DNA of 64,000 bases from CBDCIS01 sp965217565 (GTDB lineage: Bacteria; Chloroflexota; Dehalococcoidia; Lucifugimonadales; CATOSD01). Where the stretch lies: contig CBDCIS010000003.1 in assembly GCA_965217565.1 (NCBI GenBank), forward strand, positions 62,001-126,000. The letters run 5' to 3'. Every line of letters begins with the position of its first letter. The stretch's first letter is position 1. The translations under genes were made by a program, and so were the position numbers. Shown one piece after another: positions 1 to 8,620 of this stretch. The notes beneath the pieces were generated by a model. The model did not search any database. It was not told the DNA's origin and was given only the letters and a program-made list of their open reading frames with translations.

Positions 1-1525
1 CCTGCATGTCCCACAACTCGACCATGTAATTGGCCGAGTCGTTCACCCAGACGCCCTGGCCGGCCGGGTCTATCTCCAGGGACGTGGGACGCCGAAAACC
101 GGAACCGAACACCTGCGAGGCTTCCATTCCCGACTCGAAGGGGGGCTTGAACACGAGAACCCTGTCATTGAGTGTGTCAGACACGTAGAGCCGGCCATTT
201 TCCGCCATCCTCGCGGCGGAAGGTGCGTGCATCTCGTTCAGGTCGTCGCCCGCCTCTTCGTTGTAGAAGCCGCTCTGCCCTAACACCAGGTCCGCGGCTT
301 TCGCGATTTCTCCGGTGGCGGGGTCCACGGGAAAGCGCAGGACGCGGTTGTTGCCCCCGTCTGCCACCCACATGTTGCCTTCGAGGTCGATTTCGACGCC
401 GTTGCCGTAACGGTTCGCCAGGGGGAAGTTGGTGGCCGAGAGAAAGCAGAGTGTCTCCGACGTCGGCCTGCGAGGGCCGCCCCGGTTACACGTAGAGCCC
501 GCGAAGTCCCACTGGCCCCAGACCTCATCGGCGACGGAATCGGTGGCGAAGGGATCTTCGTACTTCAGTATCCTGTTGTTGTAGGTGTCCGGCACGTACA
601 GCGCGCCGCTGCCGTCCACGGCCATGGTTACGAACGTGTGCGTCTCCAACGGACTCAGAGCCTGCTCGGCTATACCGCAGAGGGTGTCCGCCCTGGCGGT
701 CGCTCGGACGGGGAAGCCTTGGAAGGAGCTGTCGCCGTTGCACGCCCCATGGCCGTACCCGGACGGCTGCCCAATAACGACGTCGGCGGAGCAAGGACTT
801 TCGCCCGCGTAGCACTCGGCGAGGTCTATCCCCAGGATGCGGCTGTTGCCACCATCCCAGATGTACGCTCTTCCCGGAGCCGAGGACCGATCCACCAGGA
901 CTCCCCCGGGGTTGAACAGCTTGAACGGCACGACACTCTTGGGGCTGGTCTGCGAAAAGTCAGGCTTTCCAATGATAACGTCTGCCCAGAGGTCGCCCGC
1001 AGCCCCGCGCGTGGGCGGCGTCGGCGGGAACGGAGCTGGTCTGGGCCTGGAGCAATCGCCGGCTTCCTTCACTACCTTGAACCCATTCGACCAGCCGGAA
1101 AGTTGCTCGCCGTTAGCGTCAGTGACTCGCACCTGAAGCGTCATCTTCGGATTCTGCCACAGTTCATCCTCGATCAGCCCCATGTCCAGCGACACCCAGT
1201 TTGGGCTTTCCCAACGAGGTTCATCGTGGAACAACGGGCTGAGGGTATTAGTACCCACCTGACGAAATTGCAGCCTACCAGCGTCGGTCGTGGGAAGATA
1301 GGCCCCCAATATGGTTAGGGTCCGGTACGTTACAAGGTGCGAGTCCAACTCAATGCAGTGGGGCGGCCCAGGTTCCACTTCGCGAATCACCGCCGCCCTA
1401 TCTTGAGCATACACGCTGTCCGCGACGTCTTAGCGCTCACCGGACAGGAAAAAGACTACACACAAGATCGCGGCCACGGCTATGAGTAGCTTGGAAACGG
1501 CGCCTCCTAACTTGAGAGCCATCAT
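1..1525 (-). CDS. Secreted NHL-repeat (beta-propeller) protein, partial, in-frame stop after the leader
   Basis: Reading the minus strand from about 1429 down to base 1 gives one open frame that leaves the window. It contains repeated NHL-like blades of the form P-T-S-L-E-I-D...G-V-W-V-N-D-S...V-L-V-F and repeated VADGGNNRVLRF-type segments, as in secreted six-bladed propellers that bind sugars, peptides or surfaces. Upstream in the same frame an ATG at 1525 (1522 also possible) begins MMALKLGG followed by a strongly hydrophobic segment (LLIAVAAILCVVFFL), a good export signal. A TAA at 1432-1430 then cuts the frame, and coding resumes with DVADSVYAQD, which resembles a signal-peptidase site. 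A GTG at 1414 would give a leaderless protein. The gene is either decayed or affected by a sequence error. The specific ligand is unknown. Confidence 0.75.
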
Positions 1526-1701
1526 CTTCACCTAAGCAACGGGCCGGCTTAGCCGCATAACCGCCCATCATCCCGGCGGGTAGAGGGCCATGCCTCTCTC
1601 AGGAGCACGGAGCAGCAACAGTCGCACCTCAAATCTAGTCCGATGTTATCACATTACCAAACATAGACGGCCGTCGGAGGATTTCCGCCACGAAGCCAAC
1701 G

Positions 1702-1730
1702 TTGACATTGCCGCCCGTTTTTGCTAACAT
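1702..1730 (+). promoter_or_regulatory. Sigma-70-type promoter of the ilvBNC operon
   Basis: TTGACA at 1702-1707 and TAACAT at 1725-1730 are separated by 17 bases. The predicted start, near 1738, lies about 35 bases before the first T-box stem, so the position fits a leader-controlled operon. Confidence 0.7.
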
Positions 1731-1770
1731 GTCCTCTTAGTCCAAATGTTACATATTTCACAGATGCCGT

Positions 1771-2105
1771 GATGGGGAGTAGTATCGGAGGCGCCGGCCA
1801 CAGAGAGTCGGAGACGGTGGGAGCCGACGCCAGGACCTTCGAGAACTCGCCCCGGAGCACCCGACCTGAAGGGAGTTAGAGGAGATATGTCGCCGCAGAG
1901 CAGATACGTTTTCACGACGCGCTCTGCGCGATTGGTAATTTAGTTCCTCTTCTGTTTGCTTAGGGCCGGGCGGTTGGCTCCGTTACAGCCATCGAGTGAT
2001 CCCCAAATCTGCTGCGAGTTCGCTTGCGGCAGACGGGATAAATTGGGTGGTACCACGAGATTCACGATCCCGTCCCTTTGCGTAGGGACGGGATTTTTGT
2101 TTTAG
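1771..2105 (+). promoter_or_regulatory. T-box riboswitch (leucine specifier CUC) with terminator
   Basis: A stem I region starts at GATGGGGAGTAGTA (1771), followed by the AGAGAG...GGTGGGAGCC block typical of T-box leaders. GAA at 1843-1845 is followed by CTC at 1846-1848 in the specifier-loop context GAACTCGCC, so the expected ligand is uncharged tRNA-Leu(GAG). The T-box sequence AATTGGGTGGTACCACG is at 2041-2057. It is followed by a terminator with perfect 11-base arms (2067-2077 and 2084-2094) and a T-run to 2105. In this class, uncharged tRNA stabilises the antiterminator and lets transcription enter ilvB; charged tRNA leaves the terminator. The specifier call comes from pattern matching and was not folded. 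Confidence 0.88.
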
Positions 2106-2142
2106 GTTTTTGGTCCCACTAGCCACCATGGAGGTACTCCCC

Positions 2143-3837
2143 ATGAAAATGAACGGCGGGCAGATGGTATGCGAGAGCCTGTTGCGGGAAGGCGTGGACG
2201 TGATATTCGGCCTTCCCGGCGGCGCCATTCTGCCCCTTTACCAGACTCTGCCCGAGTTTCCAGGGCTGAATCACATCCTCGTGCGTCACGAGCAGGGCGC
2301 GGCGCACGCCGCCGACGGCTATGCGCGCGCTACCGGACGCCCCGGCGTCTGCTGGGCCACCTCCGGCCCCGGCGCGACCAACCTCGTGACCGGCATCGCC
2401 ACCGCACAGATGGACTCGGTTCCGATGGTCGCCATCACCGGCCAAGTCGGGCGCGCCGCCATCGGCTCCGACGCCTTCCAGGAGACCGACATCACGGGCA
2501 TAACCCTGCCCATCACCAAGCACAACTACCTCGTCATGACCGCCGCGGAAATCCCCAGGGTCATCAGGGAGGCGTTCTACATAGCCACCACGGGCAGACC
2601 CGGCCCGGTGCTGGTGGACATCCCGAAGGACGTGTTCAACGAGGTGGCGGAGTTCGTGTATCCCGAAACCCCGGACCTTCCCAGCTACAAGCCCAATCTG
2701 GCGCCTCATTCGGGTCAGGTCAGAAGGGCCGCACAGCTCATAAAGAAGGCCAGGAAGCCGGTCATACTTGCCGGTCATGGCGTGATACTCTCACGCGCCT
2801 ACGACGAGTTGAGGGAGTTCGCCGAGAAGACCCAGATTCCCGTCATCACCACGCTCATGGGTGTAAGCTCATTCCCAACCAGCCACGTTCTCTACGCGGG
2901 CTGGCCGGGGATGCACGGCATGGCCTACGCCAGTCTGGCCATAGACGAGGCGGACCTGTTGATAGCGCTTGGGATGCGCTTCGACGACCGGATTACCGGC
3001 AACACCGCCACGTTCGCCCTCAACTCCAAGAAGATCCACGTGGACATCGACCCGTCTGAGATTGGGAAGAACATACCCGTGGACCTACCTATAGTGGGTG
3101 ACCTCAAGCGCACCCTCCAGGCCCTCAACAAACAGGTGGAGCCAGGTTCGCGTCTCGACTGGCTCGGACGGATAGACGAGCTGAAGCGAGAGCACCCGTT
3201 GGTGGACCCCAACGACCACGAGGCGTTGCAAATCAGGTATATCATCCAGCAGATCGCCCAGGCCACCGATGGCAACGCCCTGATAGTGACAGGAGTGGGC
3301 CAGCACCAGATGTGGGCCGCACAGCACTACCCCTTCAAGGAGCAATCCTCGCTCATCTCCTCCTGCGGTTCGGGAGCGATGGGCTACGAGGTGCCCGGCG
3401 CGATGGGCGCGCAGGTGGGCAGGCCCGACAGGGTCGTGTGGTCTATCGCGGGCGACGGCGGCTTTCAGATGACCATGGCAGAGCTCGCGACCCTGGTGGA
3501 GAACAGGATTCCAGTCAAGTTCGCCATCATGAACAACAACTGCCTGGGCATGGTTCGCCAGTGGCAGCAGCTATTCTACGAAAAGAGCTACGTCGCCACA
3601 CAATATACCCACAACCCGGACTTCGTGAAGCTCGCGGAAGCCTTTGGCATGTTGGGCATCAGGGTGACGGACAAGACGCAGGTCAGGGCGGCCATCGAAC
3701 AGGCGATGAACTACGACGGCCCCGCGGTGGTTGACTTCATCGTGGAGCAGGAGGACAACGTGTATCCGATGATTCCGGCGGGTACCGCGATTGACCAGCT
3801 GATGGAGGAGCCCACGCTCCAAGAGGTGAACAGATGA
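2143..3837 (+). CDS. ilvB: Acetolactate synthase, large (catalytic) subunit
   Basis: This ThDP enzyme condenses two pyruvates to acetolactate (or pyruvate plus 2-oxobutyrate), the first common step of valine, leucine and isoleucine synthesis. The N-terminal PYR domain has GLPGGAILP and the catalytic Glu in RHEQGAAHAADGYARATG (about residue 50). The central FAD-associated domain follows, and the ThDP motif GDGGFQM...NNN lies at about residues 437-466. The frame is open from a TTG at 2110, but GGAGGT at 2130-2135 sits 7 bases before ATG 2143, giving 564 aa, a normal family length. The stop overlaps the ilvN start by 4 bases (ATGA), indicating coupled translation. The T-box leader upstream should make expression respond to leucine-tRNA charging. 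Confidence 0.96.
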   Translation: MKMNGGQMVCESLLREGVDVIFGLPGGAILPLYQTLPEFPGLNHILVRHEQGAAHAADGYARATGRPGVCWATSGPGATNLVTGIATAQMDSVPMVAITGQVGRAAIGSDAFQETDITGITLPITKHNYLVMTAAEIPRVIREAFYIATTGRPGPVLVDIPKDVFNEVAEFVYPETPDLPSYKPNLAPHSGQVRRAAQLIKKARKPVILAGHGVILSRAYDELREFAEKTQIPVITTLMGVSSFPTSHVLYAGWPGMHGMAYASLAIDEADLLIALGMRFDDRITGNTATFALNSKKIHVDIDPSEIGKNIPVDLPIVGDLKRTLQALNKQVEPGSRLDWLGRIDELKREHPLVDPNDHEALQIRYIIQQIAQATDGNALIVTGVGQHQMWAAQHYPFKEQSSLISSCGSGAMGYEVPGAMGAQVGRPDRVVWSIAGDGGFQMTMAELATLVENRIPVKFAIMNNNCLGMVRQWQQLFYEKSYVATQYTHNPDFVKLAEAFGMLGIRVTDKTQVRAAIEQAMNYDGPAVVDFIVEQEDNVYPMIPAGTAIDQLMEEPTLQEVNR

Positions 3838-4397
3838 CGACCACCGGACTGTCTTCCAGGCACACCATCACGGCGCTGGTCGAGGACAAGCCCGGCGTTC
3901 TCAACCGCGTCTCGAGCATGTTCCGACGGCGGGGCTTCAACATCTCCAGCCTCGCCGTGGGCCAGAGCGAGGTTCCCGACCTGTCCCGAATGACCTTCGT
4001 CGTGGAGGGCAACCAGGCCGTGGTGGAGCAGGTGACCAAGCACCTCCACAAGCTAATCGACGTGGTGAAGGTCACCGACATGTCCAACGAGAACACTGTG
4101 ACCAGGGAACTGGGCCTGATTCGAGTGCGCGCCAACGTTCAGAACCGCAGCGAGATTATGCAGATAGTGGACATCTTCCGCGCCAACATCGTGGACGTAG
4201 CCCCAGAGTCGCTCATCATCGAGGTGACCGGCGACGAGGACAAGATAGATTCCCTGCAAAACCTTCTCCGCGCCTTTGGATTGCTGGAGGTAATGCGCAC
4301 AGGAACCATCGCCCTTACCCGCGGGATGAATGGAAACGCGGAACGCGCCGCAAGCGCCCACCGAACTCCATCGACCCTAGAAACAGGAAGTGTGTGA
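3834..4397 (+). CDS. ilvN: Acetolactate synthase, small (regulatory) subunit
   Basis: This 187-aa subunit activates IlvB and confers feedback inhibition by valine or other branched-chain amino acids. An N-terminal ACT domain is clear (ITALVEDKPGVLNRVSSMF, then RRGFNISSLAVG, about residues 10-42). The C-terminal ALS small-subunit domain covers about residues 85-165, with IIEVTGDEDKIDSL. The start overlaps the ilvB stop, and ilvC begins 12 bases downstream, so the three genes form one operon. The C-terminal tail (NAERAASAHRTP) is not part of the usual core and looks like a short extension. Confidence 0.95.
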   Translation: MTTTGLSSRHTITALVEDKPGVLNRVSSMFRRRGFNISSLAVGQSEVPDLSRMTFVVEGNQAVVEQVTKHLHKLIDVVKVTDMSNENTVTRELGLIRVRANVQNRSEIMQIVDIFRANIVDVAPESLIIEVTGDEDKIDSLQNLLRAFGLLEVMRTGTIALTRGMNGNAERAASAHRTPSTLETGSV

Positions 4398-4409
4398 GGA
4401 GAGTGCCAA

Positions 4410-5408
4410 ATGGTCAAGATGTACTATGAGAACGACGCCGACATGTCCCTGCTGGATGGCAAGCGCGTCGGCGTCATCGGATACGGCAGCCAGGGCCACG
4501 CCCACGCGCTGAACCTGCACGACAGCGGCGTCAGCGTCAAGGTCGGCCTGTACGAGGGGAGCAGAAGCAAGGCCAAGGCGGAGGAGGACGGCCTCGAGGT
4601 GGGGTTGGTCGCGGACGTGGCGCGGGACTCCGACATCGTTATGATGCTGATCCCCGACCACCTGCAGGCCGAGGTGTACAGGGAGTCGATCGAGCCGAAC
4701 CTGCTGCCGGGCAACACGCTGATGTTCGCGCACGGCTTCAACATCCACTACGACACCATCCGCCCCACCGCCAACGTGGACGTTTCGATGGTCGCGCCCA
4801 AGGCGCCGGGCCACCGCATGAGAGAGGTGTTCACCAGGGGGTCCGGCGTGCCGGGCTTGCTGGCCGTGCACCAGGACGCGACGGGCAACGCCCACACCCT
4901 CAGCCTGGCCTACGCAAGGGGCATCGGGTGCACGCGCGCGGGCGTGCTGGATACGACGTTCAAAGAGGAGACGGAGACGGACCTGTTCGGCGAGCAGGCA
5001 GTGCTCTGCGGCGGCGTCACCGCGCTGGTCAAGGCCGCCTACGAGACGCTGGTGGAGGCGGGCTACCAGCCGGAGTCGGCCTACTTCGAGTGTATGCACG
5101 AGCTCAAGCTCATCGTGGACCTGCTCTACCAGGGCGGCATGGGCTACATGCGCTACTCGGTGAGCGACACCGCCGAGTACGGCGACTACACGCGCGGCCC
5201 GGTGGTGGTCGATGAGAAGGTCAAGGACAACATGCGAGAGGTGCTCGCCCACATCCAGGACGGCAGCTTCGCCCGCGAGTGGATAGCCGAGAACGACGAG
5301 GGCCGCCCGCGCTTCGACCGCCTACGCCGAGAGAATGCCGAGCACGAGATAGAGCGCGTAGGCGAGGAACTGCGCGGCATGATGTCCTTCCTCAAGGACG
5401 CGGACTAG
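4410..5408 (+). CDS. ilvC: Ketol-acid reductoisomerase (NADP+)
   Basis: IlvC isomerises and reduces acetolactate to 2,3-dihydroxyisovalerate, using Mg2+ and NADPH. The Rossmann motif GYGSQG is at residues 24-29, and [11 protein letters not shown] is the loop that reads the cofactor phosphate. The metal-binding knotted domain carries [19 protein letters not shown] near residues 183-201. At 332 aa it is a class I (short) enzyme. GAGGAGAG sits before ATG 4410. It is the last clear gene of the ilv operon; no strong terminator follows, only a short 6-base-arm hairpin near 5426-5441. Confidence 0.96.
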   Translation: MVKMYYENDADMSLLDGKRVGVIGYGSQGHAHALNLHDSGVSVKVGLYEGSRSKAKAEEDGLEVGLVADVARDSDIVMMLIPDHLQAEVYRESIEPNLLPGNTLMFAHGFNIHYDTIRPTANVDVSMVAPKAPGHRMREVFTRGSGVPGLLAVHQDATGNAHTLSLAYARGIGCTRAGVLDTTFKEETETDLFGEQAVLCGGVTALVKAAYETLVEAGYQPESAYFECMHELKLIVDLLYQGGMGYMRYSVSDTAEYGDYTRGPVVVDEKVKDNMREVLAHIQDGSFAREWIAENDEGRPRFDRLRRENAEHEIERVGEELRGMMSFLKDAD

Positions 5409-5646
5409 GAGGAAGAGTGTGACTTGCCTAAGGAGTTAGGCCATCAACTCGCTGTTTCAGCGTGGCTTGGCGACGTACCCCGCTCCACAGCCAGGGACTC
5501 AATGAAAGCCGTTCCCGTGCTGTCGCTTCGTTACAGGCATTGAAGAACCAAGGTGTTGTGATTGGCGGAGAGGGTTCACCTGTCAGAGGGCTGTGGCGCC
5601 TGGTTGAGTGAAGGGCAAGAGATTCCCAATCAAAAAGTAGACAGGC

Positions 5647-5883
5647 ATGACGACAGCCCAAGAAGTCCCAGAAGGCGAAAGTTTAGCCAGGTTAGAGGCT
5701 ACTGTCGACTTTCTAGTGCGCGAAGTAGGCGACGTCAAGGCAGACTTGTGTGATGTTCGAACTGCTTTTCGCGATCTCGACAGCAAGGTGCGCACCTACT
5801 TTCTCTGGATGCTGGCAACGCTTCTTGGGATATTGGCACCATCGTTGATTGGGCTGATTGTTACGCTAATCTTGAAGGCGTAA
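5647..5883 (+). CDS. Small coiled-coil membrane protein, unknown function
   Basis: The 78-aa product has an N-terminal acidic coiled-coil-like part (SLARLEATVDFLVREVGDVKAD, then DLDSKV, residues 12-50) and one C-terminal membrane span (FLWMLATLLGILAPSLIGLIVTLI). This layout is common in small phage or mobile-element proteins and in small membrane partners, but no named family was recognised. It lies in the debris-rich gap between ilvC and leuA, next to disrupted small genes. The ribosome binding site is weak. The heptad-like spacing and the clean membrane segment make a real gene likely. Confidence 0.55.
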   Translation: MTTAQEVPEGESLARLEATVDFLVREVGDVKADLCDVRTAFRDLDSKVRTYFLWMLATLLGILAPSLIGLIVTLILKA

Positions 5884-5946
5884 GCCGCGGGAACCACATC
5901 GTTCCTAAAGGGTGTGGGCTGACACGAATGGAAAGGATGGAGTTAA

Positions 5947-6207
5947 TTGAAAGTTGTTACGCAAGCAGATGAAATCAGGCGGTATGTGCTGATTAACTAC
6001 ATCGAGCCTGCCCGCCGTGACGGACGAGAGTATGTAACGGTTCGCGCGAGAGATGTCCATAAATCCATGGGATTGAATGACCGATTACCAGCAGTTTGTA
6101 GTGCTCTAGGCACCACGAAATTCCAAGAAATGGCAAGTGTGGAACTTTAATCCAGAACTGGCCCTAGTGTAAGCACGACAACCACATTTCGATACAGACT
6201 TATTTGA
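5947..6207 (+). pseudogene. Small winged-helix-like protein interrupted by an in-frame TAA
   Basis: TTG 5947 follows GGATGGAG and opens a frame reading KVVTQADEIRRYVLINYIEPA, then VTVRARDVHKSMGLNDRLPAVCSALG. It resembles small bacterial and archaeal winged-helix DNA-binding proteins of about 85 aa. TAA at 6148-6150 stops it after 67 codons. The same frame continues for 18 more codons (GPSVSTTTTFRYRLI), which looks like the missing final beta hairpin, and ends at TGA 6205-6207. That TGA overlaps the next ATG (6207) as TGATG. The overlap suggests the ancestral gene was translated to 6207 and coupled to its neighbour, and that the TAA is a secondary mutation. The function is only suggested. Confidence 0.55.
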
Positions 6208-6407
6208 TGAGTGGACACAGGAAGTTCAGCGAACTCACAAAAGATTTCACGCTGGAACGCCGTCAACGCATCGCCGATGAAACGGCAGCTTTGATTGCCA
6301 CGATGCAAGAAGAGGACGGTAGTTACGCTGTCGCGCCGCAGAACGACTGTCGCCCTGAAGTAGACAGAGCGAAATCAAGGGAGCGAACAATCAGAAGGTC
6401 GAGTTAG
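6207..6407 (+). pseudogene. Truncated antitoxin-like (XRE family) N-terminus
   Basis: ATG 6207 starts SGHRKFSELTKDFTLERRQRI, which resembles the leading helix of XRE-type antitoxins and regulators (KFSELTKDFTPERR-like). A helix-turn-helix should follow, but after about 30 residues the sequence becomes low-quality (GSYAVAPQNDCRPEV) and ends at 6407 with no HTH visible. The gene is therefore probably a remnant of a toxin-antitoxin or regulator pair with the disrupted gene just upstream, which it overlaps by TGATG. The family assignment rests on the first 25 residues only. Confidence 0.4.
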
Positions 6408-6493
6408 CATCATACCTGCGTGGTTGGATAGTCTATTTTATGAAAGCAGTCACTTGGGTGTTGCTGTTTGCTTACGCGATCAAACCATATCAA

Positions 6494-6600
6494 GGGAGGA
6501 GACGACATGTACGGCATGGAGGGATCCCACGTAGTCCGCCGTGAGGGCCGAGTCCTAGCTAGACTCGGCTTGGCGGACTGCGTTGTCCTTCGGTAGTCCA
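6494..6600 (+). promoter_or_regulatory. Candidate leuA attenuator: leader ORF with nested hairpins
   Basis: GGGAGGA at 6494-6500 precedes ATG 6507 by 6 bases. A 29-codon ORF runs to TAG at 6594-6596. Nine of its 29 codons are Val or Leu (gta, gtc, gtc, cta, ctc, ttg, gtt, gtc, ctt), most in its second half. The same DNA forms two stacked stems: GTCCGCC (6534-6540) with GGCGGAC (6572-6578), extendable by three pairs, and inside it GCCGAGTC (6547-6554) with GACTCGGC (6562-6569). A translated leader overlapping a stem 55 bases before leuA is the layout of ribosome-mediated attenuation. There is no U-tract, so control may act on translation, or the ORF may be chance. Confidence 0.5.
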
Positions 6601-6654
6601 GTCCGGGAAACTGAGACCTGACTACTGAACACTGAAAATCAACAGGAGAATGAA

Positions 6655-8211
6655 ATGCCAGAGGACGACAAGGTAATAATCTTCGACACAACTCTGAGAG
6701 ACGGCGAGCAGTCCGCCGGAATCGGGCTGACCACGCAGGAGAAGCTGGAGATAGCCAAGCAGCTCGACAGGCTGGGCGTGGACGTAATCGAGGCGGGCTT
6801 TGCAGCCAGCTCGCCCGGCGACTTCGAGGCAGTGCAGACCATCGCCCGCGAGGTGCGCCGGCCCGTCATCGCGTCGCTGGCACGCTGCGTGCTGCCAGAC
6901 GTGGACGCCGCATGGGAGGCCATCAAGGACGCCGAGCGTCCTCGAATCCACGTGTTCATCTCCAGCTCAGACGTGCAGATAATGCATCAGCTCCGGCGCA
7001 ACCCAGAAGAGGTCTTGGACATGGCGATAGCCTCTGTCGAGCGCGCCAAGAGCTACTGTGACGACGTGGAGTTCTCGCCTATGGACGCCACTCGCACCGA
7101 TATGGACTACCTCTACAAGATGCTGGAGGCGGCCATCGACGCGGGCGCGACGACCATCAACATCCCGGACACCGTGGGCTACGTGATGCCCTGGGAGTTC
7201 CGAGAGCGTATAAATCTGATCAAGCAGAACGTGCCCAACATAGACAAGGCCGTCCTCAGCGTCCACTGCCACAACGACCTGGGCCAGGCGTCCGGCAACA
7301 GCTTGGCGGCGGTGGCCGAGGGCGCTCGGCAGGTCGAGGGCTGTATCAACGGGCTGGGCGAGCGCGCGGGCAACGCGGCGCTGGAAGAGGTAATCATGGC
7401 CCTGGAGACGCGCAAGGACATGTACGGGGTCTCCACCGGCATAGACACGCGACAGATTTACCGCACCAGCAGGCTGGTGAGCGACATCACCGGGTTCTCC
7501 GTGCAGCCCAACAAGGCCGTCGTGGGGGCCAACGCCTTCCGCCACGCCTCCGGCATTCACCAGGACGGCGTGTTGAAGGAGCGCACCACGTTCGAGATTA
7601 TGGACCCGCAGTCCATCGGCTGGCCCAGCAACGAGCTGGTGTTGGGCAAGCTCAGCGGCAGAGCCGGTCTGAGGGCGCGGCTGGACGAACTGGGCTACCA
7701 CCTGGAGCAGAACGATCTGAACGAGGCATTCGAGGCGTTCAAGAACCTGGCCGACCGCAAGCCGGAGGTGACCGACGCCGACCTGATAGCGCTCATGTCG
7801 AGCCAGCGGCGCATTGCCGACGTGCCCTCCGTGTTCACGCTGGAGCACATCCAGGTTACCTGCGGCAACCACGACGTGCCCACCGCCACGGTGACGCTCA
7901 AGGACCCGGACGACCGCGCCGTTACCGACGCGGCCACGGGAACCGGCCCGGTGGACGCCGTCTATAAGGCCATCAATCGACTGGTTAACGTCCCCAACAC
8001 CCTTACCGAGTACCGCGTCAACTCCGTCACCGAGGGTATCGACGCGTTGGGCGACGTTACCATTCGGATCGAGAAGGACGAGAGGGCATACGTGGGGCGC
8101 GGCTCGGATACAGACATCATCGTTGCCAGCGCCATGGCGTACATGAACGCGCTCAACCGCCTGCTCGCCACCGAGGATATGCGCCCAACCTTTGACGTGC
8201 CTACGTCATAG
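6655..8211 (+). CDS. leuA: 2-Isopropylmalate synthase
   Basis: LeuA condenses acetyl-CoA with 2-oxoisovalerate, the committed step to leucine. FDTTLRDGEQSAG (residues 9-21) and HCHNDLG (about residues 204-210) mark the metal-binding TIM barrel. GLGERAGNAALEE follows, then a linker and the C-terminal LeuA regulatory domain (about residues 370-510, with CGNHDVPTATVTL and GTGPVDAVYKAI), through which leucine inhibits. The length of 518 aa is typical of the LeuA type I family; homocitrate or citramalate synthase is less likely. The start has AGGAG 5 bases upstream. The candidate attenuator described just upstream would add leucine control. Confidence 0.95.
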   Translation: MPEDDKVIIFDTTLRDGEQSAGIGLTTQEKLEIAKQLDRLGVDVIEAGFAASSPGDFEAVQTIAREVRRPVIASLARCVLPDVDAAWEAIKDAERPRIHVFISSSDVQIMHQLRRNPEEVLDMAIASVERAKSYCDDVEFSPMDATRTDMDYLYKMLEAAIDAGATTINIPDTVGYVMPWEFRERINLIKQNVPNIDKAVLSVHCHNDLGQASGNSLAAVAEGARQVEGCINGLGERAGNAALEEVIMALETRKDMYGVSTGIDTRQIYRTSRLVSDITGFSVQPNKAVVGANAFRHASGIHQDGVLKERTTFEIMDPQSIGWPSNELVLGKLSGRAGLRARLDELGYHLEQNDLNEAFEAFKNLADRKPEVTDADLIALMSSQRRIADVPSVFTLEHIQVTCGNHDVPTATVTLKDPDDRAVTDAATGTGPVDAVYKAINRLVNVPNTLTEYRVNSVTEGIDALGDVTIRIEKDERAYVGRGSDTDIIVASAMAYMNALNRLLATEDMRPTFDVPTS

Positions 8212-8620
8212 GCGGGATCGAATGAGCCGATGGGGGGCACGCATGACGCGCCCCCCCATCGGCTCGGCCCACCAAAACCCCATTTTCAGACACAAGATTG
8301 ACAGCTTAAGCTCCCGGGCGCCAACCGACGTATGGTCATCAAGCAGGTTTCTTATCTCTGCCATTGCGAGGTTGGGAAGGCATTCCAAGAGAGCCTCAAG
8401 TCGTCTGACAGGTATCAACCCTCCTATTTTGAATCCTTAGAACGGTCGATATCACTGCTGGACCACGGCGCAGACATCGGGGCGACGGACATTAACCAGG
8501 ACTGTGTCTCGGCGTGGACTTCGGAGATCAGGGGCAGGTCAACCCCGCGCAAGTGTAACGTGACCGGGCGACCGTTATTTGCAAGCCCGTAGGAATCCAG
8601 ACGAGGCGCGTCCCATCGTC
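8212..8620. other. Intergenic region between leuA and the PH-domain gene
   Basis: It contains the leuA hairpin terminator at 8224-8265. On the minus strand a weak 70-codon frame (8418-8206) has a plausible helical middle (LEALLECLPNLAMAEIRNLL) but runs across the terminator and has a poorly spaced start, so it was not called. Nothing else was recognised. Confidence 0.5.
8224..8265 (+). terminator. GC-rich hairpin after leuA
   Basis: The arms GAGCCGATGGGGGG (8224-8237) and CCCCCCATCGGCTC (8252-8265) pair over 14 bases. No T-run follows, so it may act as a bidirectional or factor-assisted terminator between convergent leuA and the PH-domain gene. Confidence 0.6.

Noticed and set aside
1..8211. 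TAA reassigned as a sense codon
   Set aside because: Two genes have in-frame TAA, but long genes such as sufS, shc and nuoD are free of internal TAA, and TAA serves as a normal stop elsewhere (for example the S-layer-like gene and pspC-like gene).
8206..8418. 70-aa minus-strand frame after leuA
   Set aside because: The middle is helical-looking, but the start sits directly on its GGAGG and the C-terminus is encoded by the leuA terminator hairpin.
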